Below are positions 38,725-48,060 of a DNA stretch of 64,000 bases, one piece after another. Position 1 is the first letter of the stretch. The number at the start of each line of letters is the position of its first letter. A program made the position numbers and the translations under genes. Below the pieces are notes generated by a model. It worked only from the letters and a program-made list of their open reading frames with translations, searched no databases and was not told where the DNA came from. The DNA comes from an uncultured Aquimarina sp. (GTDB taxonomy: Bacteria; Bacteroidota; Bacteroidia; Flavobacteriales; Flavobacteriaceae), in NCBI GenBank assembly GCA_947496555.1, contig CANMDH010000003.1:62001-126000 (forward strand), in the 5' to 3' direction.

Positions 38725-40611
38725 ATGGAGCTTCACTTTATTGATATTCTTATCATCATTATTTATTTGATTGGAACTATTTTCATAGGATTCTGGATAT
38801 CCAAAAAGGCTTCTAGAAGTATCGATTCATATTTTTTGGGTGGCAATACAATACCTTGGTACGTACTAGGGGTTTCAAATGCATCAGGAATGTTTGATAT
38901 AGCAGGCACTATGTGGTTGGTATATGTCATGTTCGTATATGGGATGAAGAGCGCTTGGATTCCTTGGTTATGGCCGGTTTTTAATCAAATTTTTCTAATG
39001 GTTTATCTTTCCATATGGTTGCGACGATCGAATGTTCTTACCGGTGCAGAGTGGATTAAAACACGTTTTGGAACGGGAAAAGGGAGTAATCTTTCTCACA
39101 TTATTGTCGTGATTTTCGCATTGGTAAGTGTCATAGGCTTTTTAGCATATTCTTTTAAGGGTATCGGAAAGTTTGCCGAGGTTTTTCTACCGTGGGATTT
39201 AACCCCCAATGAATATGCTCTTATATTTATGGGAATCACTACACTATATGTAGTAAAAGGCGGAATGTATAGTGTAGTTTTTACAGAAGTGCTTCAGTTT
39301 GTAATTATGACTATAGCTTCTGTAGCTGTTGGAATTATTGCTATGAATTTGGTGGCGCCAGAAACCTTGGAGGCTATGGTTCCGGCAGGATGGAATGACG
39401 TGTTTTTCAGTTGGAAACTCGATATGGATTGGTCTGGATTGTTGAAAGAAGCAAATACTAAAATTGCATCAGATGGGTACGGACTTTTCGGTGCTGTATT
39501 TATGATGATGTTGTTTAAAGGATTTTTTGTAAGTGCTGCGGGACCTGCACCAAATTTTGATATGCAACGAATTTTAGCAGCAAAAACACCTGTTGAAGCT
39601 TCAAAAATGAGTTTTATAGTTAATATCGTGCTTAATTTCCCCAGATACATGCTAATTACTGGTTTAACGATACTCGGGATCGTATTTTTTACAGACGAAT
39701 TAAATGCTATGGGACCTGCTGTCGATTTCGAACAACTATTACCAATGGCAATGCGTGAATTCGTCCCTGTCGGATTGTTGGGGATACTCATTGCCGGATT
39801 ATTAGCGGCTTTTATGTCTACTTTTGCGGCTACTGTTAATGCTGCTCCGGCCTATATAGTGAATGATGTCTATAAACGGTATATTAATCCCGAGGCAAGC
39901 TCGAAAAGGTTAGTAAGACTAAGCTACGTATCTTCTTTTCTAGTTGTAGTTATCGGAATCTGTTTTGGTTTGGTGGTAGACTCTATAGATGATGTTTTAC
40001 AATGGCTCACTACAGGTTTGTGGGGGGGGTATACTGCGGCGAATGTTTTCAAGTGGTATTGGTGGCGATTTAATGGATATGGATATTTTTATGGAATGGC
40101 GGTAGGCATATTTTCAGCTATAGCTTTTCCACTATTGCTTCAATATACAACATGGATACCTCAAGAATTAGGCATAGTTTCTGAATATTTAAATTTTCTG
40201 GCAGATCCTAATACCCAACCAATATTCCAGTTTCCATTAATTTTTATGTTTTCGATTATTGGGTGTCTGGCAGGGAGTTTACTAACCACTCCCGAAGACA
40301 TGGATGTTTTAAAGAAATTCTATAAAAATGTACGTCCCTGGGGATTTTGGAAACCCATTGATCAAAAGGTCAAAAGTGAAGATCAGAGTTTTGAGAGTAA
40401 TAAAAATTTTGGTCGCGATATGATAAATATTATCGTAGGAATCATTTGGCAAACGTCCCTGGTAGTATTTGCGATGTTTCTGGTTACAAGAAATTTTAAA
40501 TCATTAAGTGTAACTGCCTTAGTGATCCTAGCAACATCGATTATTTTGAAGTTTAATTGGTGGGATAAAATGCATAAAGAGGAAAAATTAGAAATCAAAA
40601 ATCAAAAATGA
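38725..40611 (+). CDS. Sodium/solute symporter (SSS family), second importer
   Basis: The 628-residue protein has about 13-15 membrane segments and the family motif region SYFLGGNTIPWYVLGVSNAS, then LYVVKGGMYSVVFTEVLQF. It is longer than the first symporter, with an extended C-terminal part. It overlaps the GH140-like gene by 4 nt (ATGA), linking transport directly to that enzyme. This makes it the best candidate importer for the sugar that enzyme releases (inference). Confidence 0.92.
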   Translation: MELHFIDILIIIIYLIGTIFIGFWISKKASRSIDSYFLGGNTIPWYVLGVSNASGMFDIAGTMWLVYVMFVYGMKSAWIPWLWPVFNQIFLMVYLSIWLRRSNVLTGAEWIKTRFGTGKGSNLSHIIVVIFALVSVIGFLAYSFKGIGKFAEVFLPWDLTPNEYALIFMGITTLYVVKGGMYSVVFTEVLQFVIMTIASVAVGIIAMNLVAPETLEAMVPAGWNDVFFSWKLDMDWSGLLKEANTKIASDGYGLFGAVFMMMLFKGFFVSAAGPAPNFDMQRILAAKTPVEASKMSFIVNIVLNFPRYMLITGLTILGIVFFTDELNAMGPAVDFEQLLPMAMREFVPVGLLGILIAGLLAAFMSTFAATVNAAPAYIVNDVYKRYINPEASSKRLVRLSYVSSFLVVVIGICFGLVVDSIDDVLQWLTTGLWGGYTAANVFKWYWWRFNGYGYFYGMAVGIFSAIAFPLLLQYTTWIPQELGIVSEYLNFLADPNTQPIFQFPLIFMFSIIGCLAGSLLTTPEDMDVLKKFYKNVRPWGFWKPIDQKVKSEDQSFESNKNFGRDMINIIVGIIWQTSLVVFAMFLVTRNFKSLSVTALVILATSIILKFNWWDKMHKEEKLEIKNQK

Positions 40612-41996
40612 AGAAGTTATTTTTTGTAGTAATATTATTTCTATGCGTTTTTAAGTTAACAATAGGAATTTCACAAGAATTACCTCTTTTGAAAGTTTCA
40701 GAGAATAAAAGACATCTGATTACAGAAGAGGGAACTCCTTTCTTCTGGCTGGGGGATACCGCATGGGAACTTTTTCACCGTTTAAGTTTGGAAGAATCCG
40801 AAAAATACATTAAGAATAGAGCAGATAAAGGTTTTACTGTTATTCAGGCAGTTGTTTTGGCTGAACTAGATGGTTTAACGATACCCAATATCAACGGAGA
40901 TTTACCTCTTATCGATCAAAATCCGGCGGCGCCCAATGAAGCTTATCTAGAACACGTGGACAAAGTCATAGAGTTGGCCAATAAAAGTGGGATGTACATA
41001 GGGTTGCTTCCTACCTGGGGTGATAAATTTAATAAAAAATGGGGTGTAGGACCCGAAATATTCACTCCTGAGAACGCATCTGTTTTTGCAACATTTTTAG
41101 CAAAACGATATCAAAATAAAAATGTGATATGGATTTTAGGAGGAGATCGAAATCCTGAAGAAGATGAAGATATAGAGATTACGAAAGCGATGGCAAAGGC
41201 TATTCGCAAGATTGTAGGAAAAAAGCAATTGATAACCTATCATCCACAGGGTGGATCAAGTTCTGCTGATTTTTTTGGAGATGAGGATTGGTTAGATTTT
41301 ACGCTTTTTCAGTCAGGGCATAGTGATGAATATACACAGAATTACAAACAAACCACAAAAGAATACGAGAAAGAGAATAGACGACCTGTCATAGATGGGG
41401 AACCGTGTTATGAGGACCACCCTATATACTGGAAAGCAGCCAACGGATGGTTTAATGAGTTTCATACACGTCGTGCAGGATACTGGTCGATATTAGCTGG
41501 AGCTTGTGGGCACACCTATGGCAATCACAATGTTTGGCAAATGTGGCAACTTGGTCGAGATCCGATTTCTGCAGCACGAACACCTTGGCAACAAGCATTG
41601 GATTTCCCAGGAGCCTACCAAGCAGGGTTAATGAAAAAGCTGTTCGAATTTCGTCCTTGGTATCAACTCATCCCAAATCAAAAAATTATAAAAAAAGGTC
41701 CTAATCACGGTGGGGGAGATGTATTAGCTTCAGTATCAGAAGATCAAAGTTTTGCCATGCTTTATATTCCGTTTGGTAGCACCATAGAGATTGATACTAC
41801 TCTTATTTCAGGTACACAAAAACGGGCTTGGTGGTATAATCCACGAATAGGAAGTATTATAGATATGGGAGTTATTAAAAATGATAAAAACTATGTGGTC
41901 GACCCACCAGCTGATGAAGAAAAAGGCAATGATTGGTTGCTAGTGATTGATGATTATTCAAAACATAAAAAAATGCTATCAGATGAACAAAATTAA
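40608..41996 (+). CDS. DUF4038 glycoside hydrolase, GH140-like (apiosidase relative)
   Basis: The 462-residue exported protein has a signal peptide (FVVILFLCVFKLTIGISQ). The TIM barrel starts with FFWLGDTAWELFHRLSLEE, the DUF4038 signature. IWILGGDRNPEED (Asp180) and PVIDGEPCYEDHP (Glu265) match the acid/base and nucleophile segments of GH140. The C-terminal part (ASVSEDQSFAMLYIPFG, RAWWYNPR) is the collagen-binding-like beta domain usual in the family. The characterised GH140 enzyme releases D-apiose-containing side chains from rhamnogalacturonan II; other DUF4038 groups have other targets. It overlaps the symporter by 4 nt and GH28 by 14 nt. Confidence 0.82.
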   Translation: MKKLFFVVILFLCVFKLTIGISQELPLLKVSENKRHLITEEGTPFFWLGDTAWELFHRLSLEESEKYIKNRADKGFTVIQAVVLAELDGLTIPNINGDLPLIDQNPAAPNEAYLEHVDKVIELANKSGMYIGLLPTWGDKFNKKWGVGPEIFTPENASVFATFLAKRYQNKNVIWILGGDRNPEEDEDIEITKAMAKAIRKIVGKKQLITYHPQGGSSSADFFGDEDWLDFTLFQSGHSDEYTQNYKQTTKEYEKENRRPVIDGEPCYEDHPIYWKAANGWFNEFHTRRAGYWSILAGACGHTYGNHNVWQMWQLGRDPISAARTPWQQALDFPGAYQAGLMKKLFEFRPWYQLIPNQKIIKKGPNHGGGDVLASVSEDQSFAMLYIPFGSTIEIDTTLISGTQKRAWWYNPRIGSIIDMGVIKNDKNYVVDPPADEEKGNDWLLVIDDYSKHKKMLSDEQN

Positions 41997-43434
41997 AAGT
42001 ACACTTTCCCTATTATTTTTTACTACAATTCTTTTTTCACAAGGATATGATATTAAGGATTTAGGAGCTGTTGGTGACGGAAAAACCGACGATACAAAGG
42101 CGATTCAAAAGGCTATTAACAAGGCTTCAAAAGAAAAGGCTAAGCTCATATTTTCTTCTGGTATTTATATGACGGGAATGATTCATTTAAAGAGCAATGT
42201 AGAAATTGAAATCCTGCAAGGAGCTATCTGGAAAGCTATTCCCAACTTGTCGTTGTATCCCGAAATTAAATCCAATGCAGACCTGAGTCAAAAAGGAGGC
42301 TACACAATGAGCCGCAGAGCCTTTATCTGGGGTGATGAAATTGAAAATGTAAGTATTTACGGAAACGGAACGATTTATCCCAGTGGAGATCAGCACGATG
42401 CTTTCCCGATGAAAGAAGAAAACGGAGCGAAGAGACCATACGGAATATATTTCAGAAATAGCAAAAATATTGTGATCAAAGATTTGCACCTTCGTAATTC
42501 AGCATTCTGGATGTTACGATTTTATCTCTGCACCGATATCCGAGTACAAGGCATTGACTTATTCAATCACGCCAATACCAACAATGATGGTATTGATATT
42601 GTAGATTGTCATCGTGTGGTGGTTTCAGATTGTGTGATTGATAGTTCTGACGATGCCTTATGTTTTAAAACCGAAGCTCCTTTTGGTACTCAGGATGTCG
42701 TAGTCAATAACTGCATATTAAGCTCCACAGCATCAGCACTCAAACTGGGAACCGGGTCGTTTGGCTTCTTTAAGCGAATGGTCATGAGCAATATTGTTAT
42801 TAGACCTACACGAGCTGAAAAGATCATCCATAACCTAAAGGTTGCAGGAGGAATTGACGGTATCGCCATTATGAGCGTAGATGGAGCGGCAATTGAAGAT
42901 CTTAGGTTTTCTAACATCAGTATCAAAGGAGTTTTGGCGCCTATTTTTGTACGTCTAAACCAACGACATAAAGTAACTCATGCTGAATATGCTGATGTCA
43001 AAATAACTCCAGGGAGTATTAACGGAATCCATTTTTCAGATATTAGTGCTACGGATTGTGGACCAATTAGTTCTAACATTGCTGGATATCCAGGTTATCC
43101 AGTAGAAAATATAACGTTTACTAATATCAACTTTGCTCATAGCAACGCTGGGAAAAAAGAAGATATCACTAAAGAACTTCCCGAAAATGAGCGTGGTTAT
43201 CCAAATGCCATGATGTATGGTACCGATTTGCCAGCCTTCGGATTGTATTTTAGACATGCTAAAAAAATATTATTGACCAATATTAACCTGGCACCTGCTG
43301 CAGGAGACCCGAGACCAGCAATCTATATAGAGGACGTGCAAAATTTGATAGGGAAACAGCTTTATAAAGATTTTGAACCTATACCATCTTCAGAAATACT
43401 ACAAAAAAAGTCAAAGCAAATTTATATAGACTGA
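41983..43434 (+). CDS. Glycoside hydrolase family 28 (polygalacturonase-like)
   Basis: About 483 residues from the ATG at 41983, chosen because it opens a signal peptide (MNKIKSTLSLLFFTTILFSQ); the frame also opens at 41947. The beta-helix begins DIKDLGAVGDGKTDDTKAI. Catalytic motifs are NTNNDGIDI (about 200) and SSDDALCFK (Asp223/Asp224). The canonical GHG motif is replaced by LKLGTGSFG, as in several non-canonical GH28 groups. Polygalacturonate or rhamnogalacturonan hydrolysis is expected, exo-type and periplasmic. It overlaps the upstream GH140-like gene by 14 nt and the downstream GH3 by 1 nt. Confidence 0.9.
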   Translation: MNKIKSTLSLLFFTTILFSQGYDIKDLGAVGDGKTDDTKAIQKAINKASKEKAKLIFSSGIYMTGMIHLKSNVEIEILQGAIWKAIPNLSLYPEIKSNADLSQKGGYTMSRRAFIWGDEIENVSIYGNGTIYPSGDQHDAFPMKEENGAKRPYGIYFRNSKNIVIKDLHLRNSAFWMLRFYLCTDIRVQGIDLFNHANTNNDGIDIVDCHRVVVSDCVIDSSDDALCFKTEAPFGTQDVVVNNCILSSTASALKLGTGSFGFFKRMVMSNIVIRPTRAEKIIHNLKVAGGIDGIAIMSVDGAAIEDLRFSNISIKGVLAPIFVRLNQRHKVTHAEYADVKITPGSINGIHFSDISATDCGPISSNIAGYPGYPVENITFTNINFAHSNAGKKEDITKELPENERGYPNAMMYGTDLPAFGLYFRHAKKILLTNINLAPAAGDPRPAIYIEDVQNLIGKQLYKDFEPIPSSEILQKKSKQIYID

Positions 43435-45680
43435 TGAAAAACACACTACATAAAGTAATGGTTATAGTTCTATTGATTTCAAGTTGTTCTGTTTCAGAAA
43501 ACAGGCCTGAAGAACCCTTTGAAATGGAAATTCAGGAATTGTTGAGCAAGATGACACTAGAAGAAAAGGTAGGGCAACTCAATATGCTTAAAGGACTTTA
43601 TAGTACTGATATTTATAAACAGGAAACGGATCTGGAGAAGGCCGTTAAAGCAGGACAAGTTGGAGGAATCACACCATATACCGATATAGAACAGCTCATA
43701 AAATGGCAAAAAATAGCTGTAGACAGTTCCCGATTAGGAATCCCTTTGCTGTTTTCTTTTGATGTAGTCCATGGATATCAAACGATGTTTCCTATTCCGT
43801 TGGCACAATCTTGCAGTTGGGATTTAGAAGCAATTGAAAATGCAGATCGAATTGCCGCAACAGAAGCAGCAGCCTCTGGAATGAATTGGGTGTTCGGACC
43901 TGTCTTAGATCTATGTACTGATGCCCGTTGGGGCAGGAATATGGAAACTGCAGGAGAGGATGCTTATTTGGCTTCAGAAATAGCTCGAGCCAGAGTGCGA
44001 GGCTATCAGGGAACAAATAGAAGAGATTCATTAACCGTAATGGCTTGCGCCAAACATTTTGCAGGGTACGGTGCGGTAGAAGGGGGATTGGACTATAACG
44101 GTGCAGAAATTTCAGAAAGGAGAATGAGAGAATATCATTTAAAACCTTTTAAAGCAGCTGTTGAAGAGGGTATAGGGTCAGTTATGAATGCTTTTAATAC
44201 GGTCAATGGAATTCCTGGAAGTCAAAATGATTTTTTATTGAAAACGATTTTACAAGAAGAATGGAATTTCAAAGGATTTACAGTATCAGATGCAAATTCA
44301 ATATATGAATTAATTCCACATGGCGTTGCAGCAGATAAAAGAGAAGCGGCAATAAAATGTTTTAAGGCTGGGTCACAGACTGATCTTTGGAGTGAAATTT
44401 ATATGCGAGAACTTCCTAATCTTGTAAGAGAAGGGATAATATCAGAAGATGAAGTAAACAAAGCTGTGCGCAAGATATTAAAGGTTAAACACGATTTCGG
44501 ACTTTTTGAAGATCCATATAAGTATCTCAATCCTCAAAGACAAAAACAACTGTTGGGAGCAAAAGAGCATCGAGAATCTAGCCGGGAATTAGCTACGAAA
44601 TCTTTTGTCTTGCTAGAGAACAAAAAAAGTATCCTTCCGCTGAATCTTTCAAAGTATAAAAACATAGCATTAATTGGTCCTATGAATGACAGTCGGCAAT
44701 TTCGTGATCTGGTTGGTAATTGGGCCGCCCGGGTTGATGTAGAAGAAACTGTCACCATTGTAGACGCCTTTGAAAGTCGCGTCAAACCGATTACACCCTA
44801 TACGCAAACCGAAGGTTGTGGGCACTGGGGAAAATGTGATGAAGCAAAAATAGCTGAAGCTGTAAACATCTTACAAAATTCGGATATTGGTATTGTGGTT
44901 TTGGGCGAAAATGGATATTCGAGCGGAGAGGCAGGAAGTAAGACCGATATTTCACTTCCGGGTAATCAGGAAGAATTAATTCAGCGATTGGTCAAAACAG
45001 GTAAACCTGTTGTATTATTGGTGATGAGCGGTCGACCTTTGGTATTAACATCAATTAAAGACGAAGTAGATGCTTTGCTTATGTGTTGGCAACCGGGCAC
45101 AGAAGCTGGTAATGCTATCGTAGATGTTTTGCTTGGAGAAGTCAATCCCTCAGGAAAATTAACAATGACCTTTCCATATCACCAAGGGCAAATACCCATA
45201 TATTATAATCATTTAAATACCGGCAGACCTCCCAAAGGTCCGGATGATGAACGTTGGGGAATCACTAAATATAGTGATGCGCCCAGGGAACCTTTATATG
45301 CCTTCGGATATGGTTTGTCGTATACTACTTTTGATATTTCATCGCCAATTCTCGACAAAAATCAGATGTCAATGTCCGACACTTTACAGGTAAAGGTTCG
45401 GGTAAAAAATATTGGAAAGCGAAAGGGCGCAGAAGTAGTACAATTATATATTCGAGACAAAGTAGCAAATGTTTCTCGTCCTGTCAAAGAATTAAAAGGT
45501 TTTAGGCGATTAGAACTAGATCCTAATCAGGAAGAAATAGTCCAGTTTAACCTTACTACCGAAGATTTTAAATATTGGGATGCCGGTATGAACTATTCGA
45601 TAGAACCGGGCAAGTTTGATCTTTTTGTAGGGAATGCATCCAATCAAGTAAAACACATAACATTTATCTTAAAAGAATAA
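43434..45680 (+). CDS. Glycoside hydrolase family 3, BglX-like lipoprotein
   Basis: The 748-residue lipoprotein (lipobox LISSC) has a GH3 N-terminal barrel (ACAKHFAGYGAVEGG), nucleophile Asp286 in FTVSDANS, a second domain with GENGYSSGEAGSKTD (acid/base Glu region), and a C-terminal FN3-like domain. It resembles periplasmic beta-glucosidases. The usual SDW is SDA here. Its start codon overlaps the GH28 stop by 1 nt. A paralogue of similar length lies at 59494-61764. Confidence 0.94.
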   Translation: MKNTLHKVMVIVLLISSCSVSENRPEEPFEMEIQELLSKMTLEEKVGQLNMLKGLYSTDIYKQETDLEKAVKAGQVGGITPYTDIEQLIKWQKIAVDSSRLGIPLLFSFDVVHGYQTMFPIPLAQSCSWDLEAIENADRIAATEAAASGMNWVFGPVLDLCTDARWGRNMETAGEDAYLASEIARARVRGYQGTNRRDSLTVMACAKHFAGYGAVEGGLDYNGAEISERRMREYHLKPFKAAVEEGIGSVMNAFNTVNGIPGSQNDFLLKTILQEEWNFKGFTVSDANSIYELIPHGVAADKREAAIKCFKAGSQTDLWSEIYMRELPNLVREGIISEDEVNKAVRKILKVKHDFGLFEDPYKYLNPQRQKQLLGAKEHRESSRELATKSFVLLENKKSILPLNLSKYKNIALIGPMNDSRQFRDLVGNWAARVDVEETVTIVDAFESRVKPITPYTQTEGCGHWGKCDEAKIAEAVNILQNSDIGIVVLGENGYSSGEAGSKTDISLPGNQEELIQRLVKTGKPVVLLVMSGRPLVLTSIKDEVDALLMCWQPGTEAGNAIVDVLLGEVNPSGKLTMTFPYHQGQIPIYYNHLNTGRPPKGPDDERWGITKYSDAPREPLYAFGYGLSYTTFDISSPILDKNQMSMSDTLQVKVRVKNIGKRKGAEVVQLYIRDKVANVSRPVKELKGFRRLELDPNQEEIVQFNLTTEDFKYWDAGMNYSIEPGKFDLFVGNASNQVKHITFILKE

Positions 45681-45687
45681 GAAGCTT

Positions 45688-46701
45688 ATGATTAAATATG
45701 CCATTTTGTCCATTCTATTATTAGGACTCTTTTCCTGTCAAAGCACTGAATATAGTCAAAGTAAAAAGTTAACTGTGATTGATAGCACTGCAATTAAAAA
45801 TGTAGCAGTCGCCTATGAAAAATATGATTTAGGCGGAAATACTTCTGTAGATAATGACCAAAAATATTCGTATCGATGGTCAGGTGAACCCAAGGAGAAT
45901 AGTACAAAATTTGGTTATTTTATCAACGATAGTACAGAGATTCCATATATGCGCAGGCGTAGGGATCTTGGTCAGACTTTTACATACGATCAGGAAGAAA
46001 AGAAAGTGCTTAGCGGTCTGATCATAAGAACAGGATACGGTTCTAATGTGGTAAGATCCGGAGTGTATGGAGCAGCAGTATCTGTACAGTTTTTTGAAGT
46101 GACTGGAGATCCCGTTATTAATGATAATGGTTCTTCAGGCGATATCAAAGCTTTTCATGGGTTTCCAAGTGATCGCCACACCAGGAAAATGCCCGCTATT
46201 CGAGATGATTATATCACAGGCGAGACCTATAAAAGCCTAAAAGTATTTTCAGGATATAAATTCCCTTCAAAGAGAGAATTCGGTTTTGAAAATGATACTA
46301 TTATCGTATCACCTTACCATCCACAAGTGAAAGGAAGGTTACTTCATTTTACATTTCCAAAAGAGCAATCTATTATTTTAGAACCAGGTAAGCGATACGG
46401 CTTTTTGATTATGCTGGATAAAAGTAAAAAAGGACATGGATTTACATTGGCCAATAATTACATTGGCTCGTATGAAGGAGGACATGGGATTCGTCGAGAA
46501 GGTAATGGAGTTTTTCCACCGCCACCTGCACATCCAGACAAATCCTTTGATGCTCCCGAGAATATCAAGGCGCTTAAAGCTTCAAACCTACCAGAAAATT
46601 GGGAAGAAAGATTAGCTATCTCACCAGGAACAGACGGATATCCGGATGTAGATACTTGGCGAGATCTCAACTTCTATATTGAAGCAGTTTCGATAAAGTA
46701 A
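45688..46701 (+). CDS. Uncharacterised PUL lipoprotein
   Basis: I do not recognise this 337-residue protein. It has a clear lipoprotein signal (AILSILLLGLFSC, Cys about 17). The mature part has alternating short hydrophobic strands (KVLSGLIIRTGYGSNVVRSG, AVSVQFFEV), suggesting a beta-sandwich, plus a Pro-rich segment (FPPPPAHPDK) and a C-terminal LNFYIEAVSIK strand. No enzyme motif is visible. It begins 7 nt after GH3 and precedes the BNR lipoprotein by about 40 nt, so it is part of the degradation operon. A carbohydrate-binding or new enzyme role is possible. Confidence 0.85.
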   Translation: MIKYAILSILLLGLFSCQSTEYSQSKKLTVIDSTAIKNVAVAYEKYDLGGNTSVDNDQKYSYRWSGEPKENSTKFGYFINDSTEIPYMRRRRDLGQTFTYDQEEKKVLSGLIIRTGYGSNVVRSGVYGAAVSVQFFEVTGDPVINDNGSSGDIKAFHGFPSDRHTRKMPAIRDDYITGETYKSLKVFSGYKFPSKREFGFENDTIIVSPYHPQVKGRLLHFTFPKEQSIILEPGKRYGFLIMLDKSKKGHGFTLANNYIGSYEGGHGIRREGNGVFPPPPAHPDKSFDAPENIKALKASNLPENWEERLAISPGTDGYPDVDTWRDLNFYIEAVSIK

Positions 46702-46743
46702 GCTAAGTCTGTTTTACCGATGCAAATAGAAGGCGCCAAGGGT

Positions 46744-48060
46744 ATGAGTACAAAATTGATAATAATTCTTTTGATTACTGTATTGACTATTTCCTGTAAA
46801 TCCAAAGTTAAAGATCCAATACCTTTAGCTGCTGAGACCAAAAAGGTGGATTACCGTTGGTTCGATCAAAAGCCTCATAAGGAAGGGTTGTATTTCACAG
46901 AAATGGAACGACAAATTTATAAAAATGCGGATCCTGAACATTTGGTACTAAAGCGTATTTCTACAACAGATAGTACCACGGTAGTTGGAGAGGCAGACGC
47001 ACTGGGCTATGGGGTAAGTTGCTTAACCAACGATGTTTTGATGGTAGCGTATTATGCCAGAGCCTGTTATTGGGGATGCCCAGAAAAATATGCTCCAGGA
47101 ACTTCAAGGGTGGTAGTGAGAAGATCGCTAGACTTTGGTAATACCTGGTCAGCTCCCTACCGATTGGATATTGATTTAGGCGGATTATCAGGAGAAGAAT
47201 CAGCAATTGGCTGGGGGCTGGCTTTCAGTCAGATTAAAGATACGGTTTATTGGACTTCAGCTCGGGGTCTTTTTTATTCGTATAATGAAGGGAAGAGCTG
47301 GAAACTTCTCCAAACAGGGCTACGCAACCCCCCAAATGGAACCATTGAGACAGGGTTTGGTAAAGGGAAATTACATATTGGCCCCAGAATGTTTTATACA
47401 AAAAAAGCCGAGTTGCTATTATTTGGTCAACCGGAAGATATTCAGGAAGGAAAACTTTTTGTTAGGAATTCTACGGATTATGGCAAAAGCTGGCAACAAA
47501 CCACTATAGGCACAGGTGACTCCAAAGTAACTCCGGTCGAACCCACTGCTATTCAATTTGAGGACAATATGCTGTTCTTTTTATCAAAAAATGGTAAGAA
47601 TGGGCAAGGTTTTAATCCATCCCAATTTATTTTTTCAGTAACAGGTCCTGGTGATTATAACATTCAATTTTCAAAAATTAGTAATTGCAAAGTTACGGAC
47701 CATCAAGACACCCATGATGTTATTTATAATCCCATCACCGATCAATTTGAAGCTACTATTAGTGATCGATGTTATGATCATAGTGATTACAGTAGAATGG
47801 TACTTACCCTTTGGACTATAGCTAAAAAAGATGTGCTGCTTGGAAAAAATACTTGGGAATATATAGGGGATTATTTTCCACCGATGTCTTACGGAAAAGA
47901 TGTCGAAGGAACACATCCTGGAGGTAGTGTAATTGATTTAAAAAGAAATGAACAGTACTTGCAGGTACATCGCGGTAAAGGTCACGCGATTTCCTCATCT
48001 TTATATCATCTCGAACGAACCTTATTTACAGATAGTTTACCAAAAAAAATATTGATATGA
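46744..48060 (+). CDS. BNR/Asp-box beta-propeller lipoprotein (sialidase-fold)
   Basis: About 438 residues from the ATG at 46744, which opens the signal peptide KLIIILLITVLTISC; an upstream ATG at 46720 adds eight polar residues. Three Asp-box motifs are visible: SLDFGNTWS, SYNEGKSWK and STDYGKSWQ. This indicates a six-bladed sialidase-type propeller. A full sialidase active site (Arg triad, Tyr/Glu pair) is not apparent by eye, so specificity is open; related folds act on other acidic sugars. It overlaps the CE15 gene by 4 nt. Confidence 0.82.
   Translation: MSTKLIIILLITVLTISCKSKVKDPIPLAAETKKVDYRWFDQKPHKEGLYFTEMERQIYKNADPEHLVLKRISTTDSTTVVGEADALGYGVSCLTNDVLMVAYYARACYWGCPEKYAPGTSRVVVRRSLDFGNTWSAPYRLDIDLGGLSGEESAIGWGLAFSQIKDTVYWTSARGLFYSYNEGKSWKLLQTGLRNPPNGTIETGFGKGKLHIGPRMFYTKKAELLLFGQPEDIQEGKLFVRNSTDYGKSWQQTTIGTGDSKVTPVEPTAIQFEDNMLFFLSKNGKNGQGFNPSQFIFSVTGPGDYNIQFSKISNCKVTDHQDTHDVIYNPITDQFEATISDRCYDHSDYSRMVLTLWTIAKKDVLLGKNTWEYIGDYFPPMSYGKDVEGTHPGGSVIDLKRNEQYLQVHRGKGHAISSSLYHLERTLFTDSLPKKILI

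Noticed and set aside
39294-39791. 165-codon frame antisense to the second symporter
   Set aside because: Complements a hydrophobic transporter sequence; typical antisense shadow without supporting signals.
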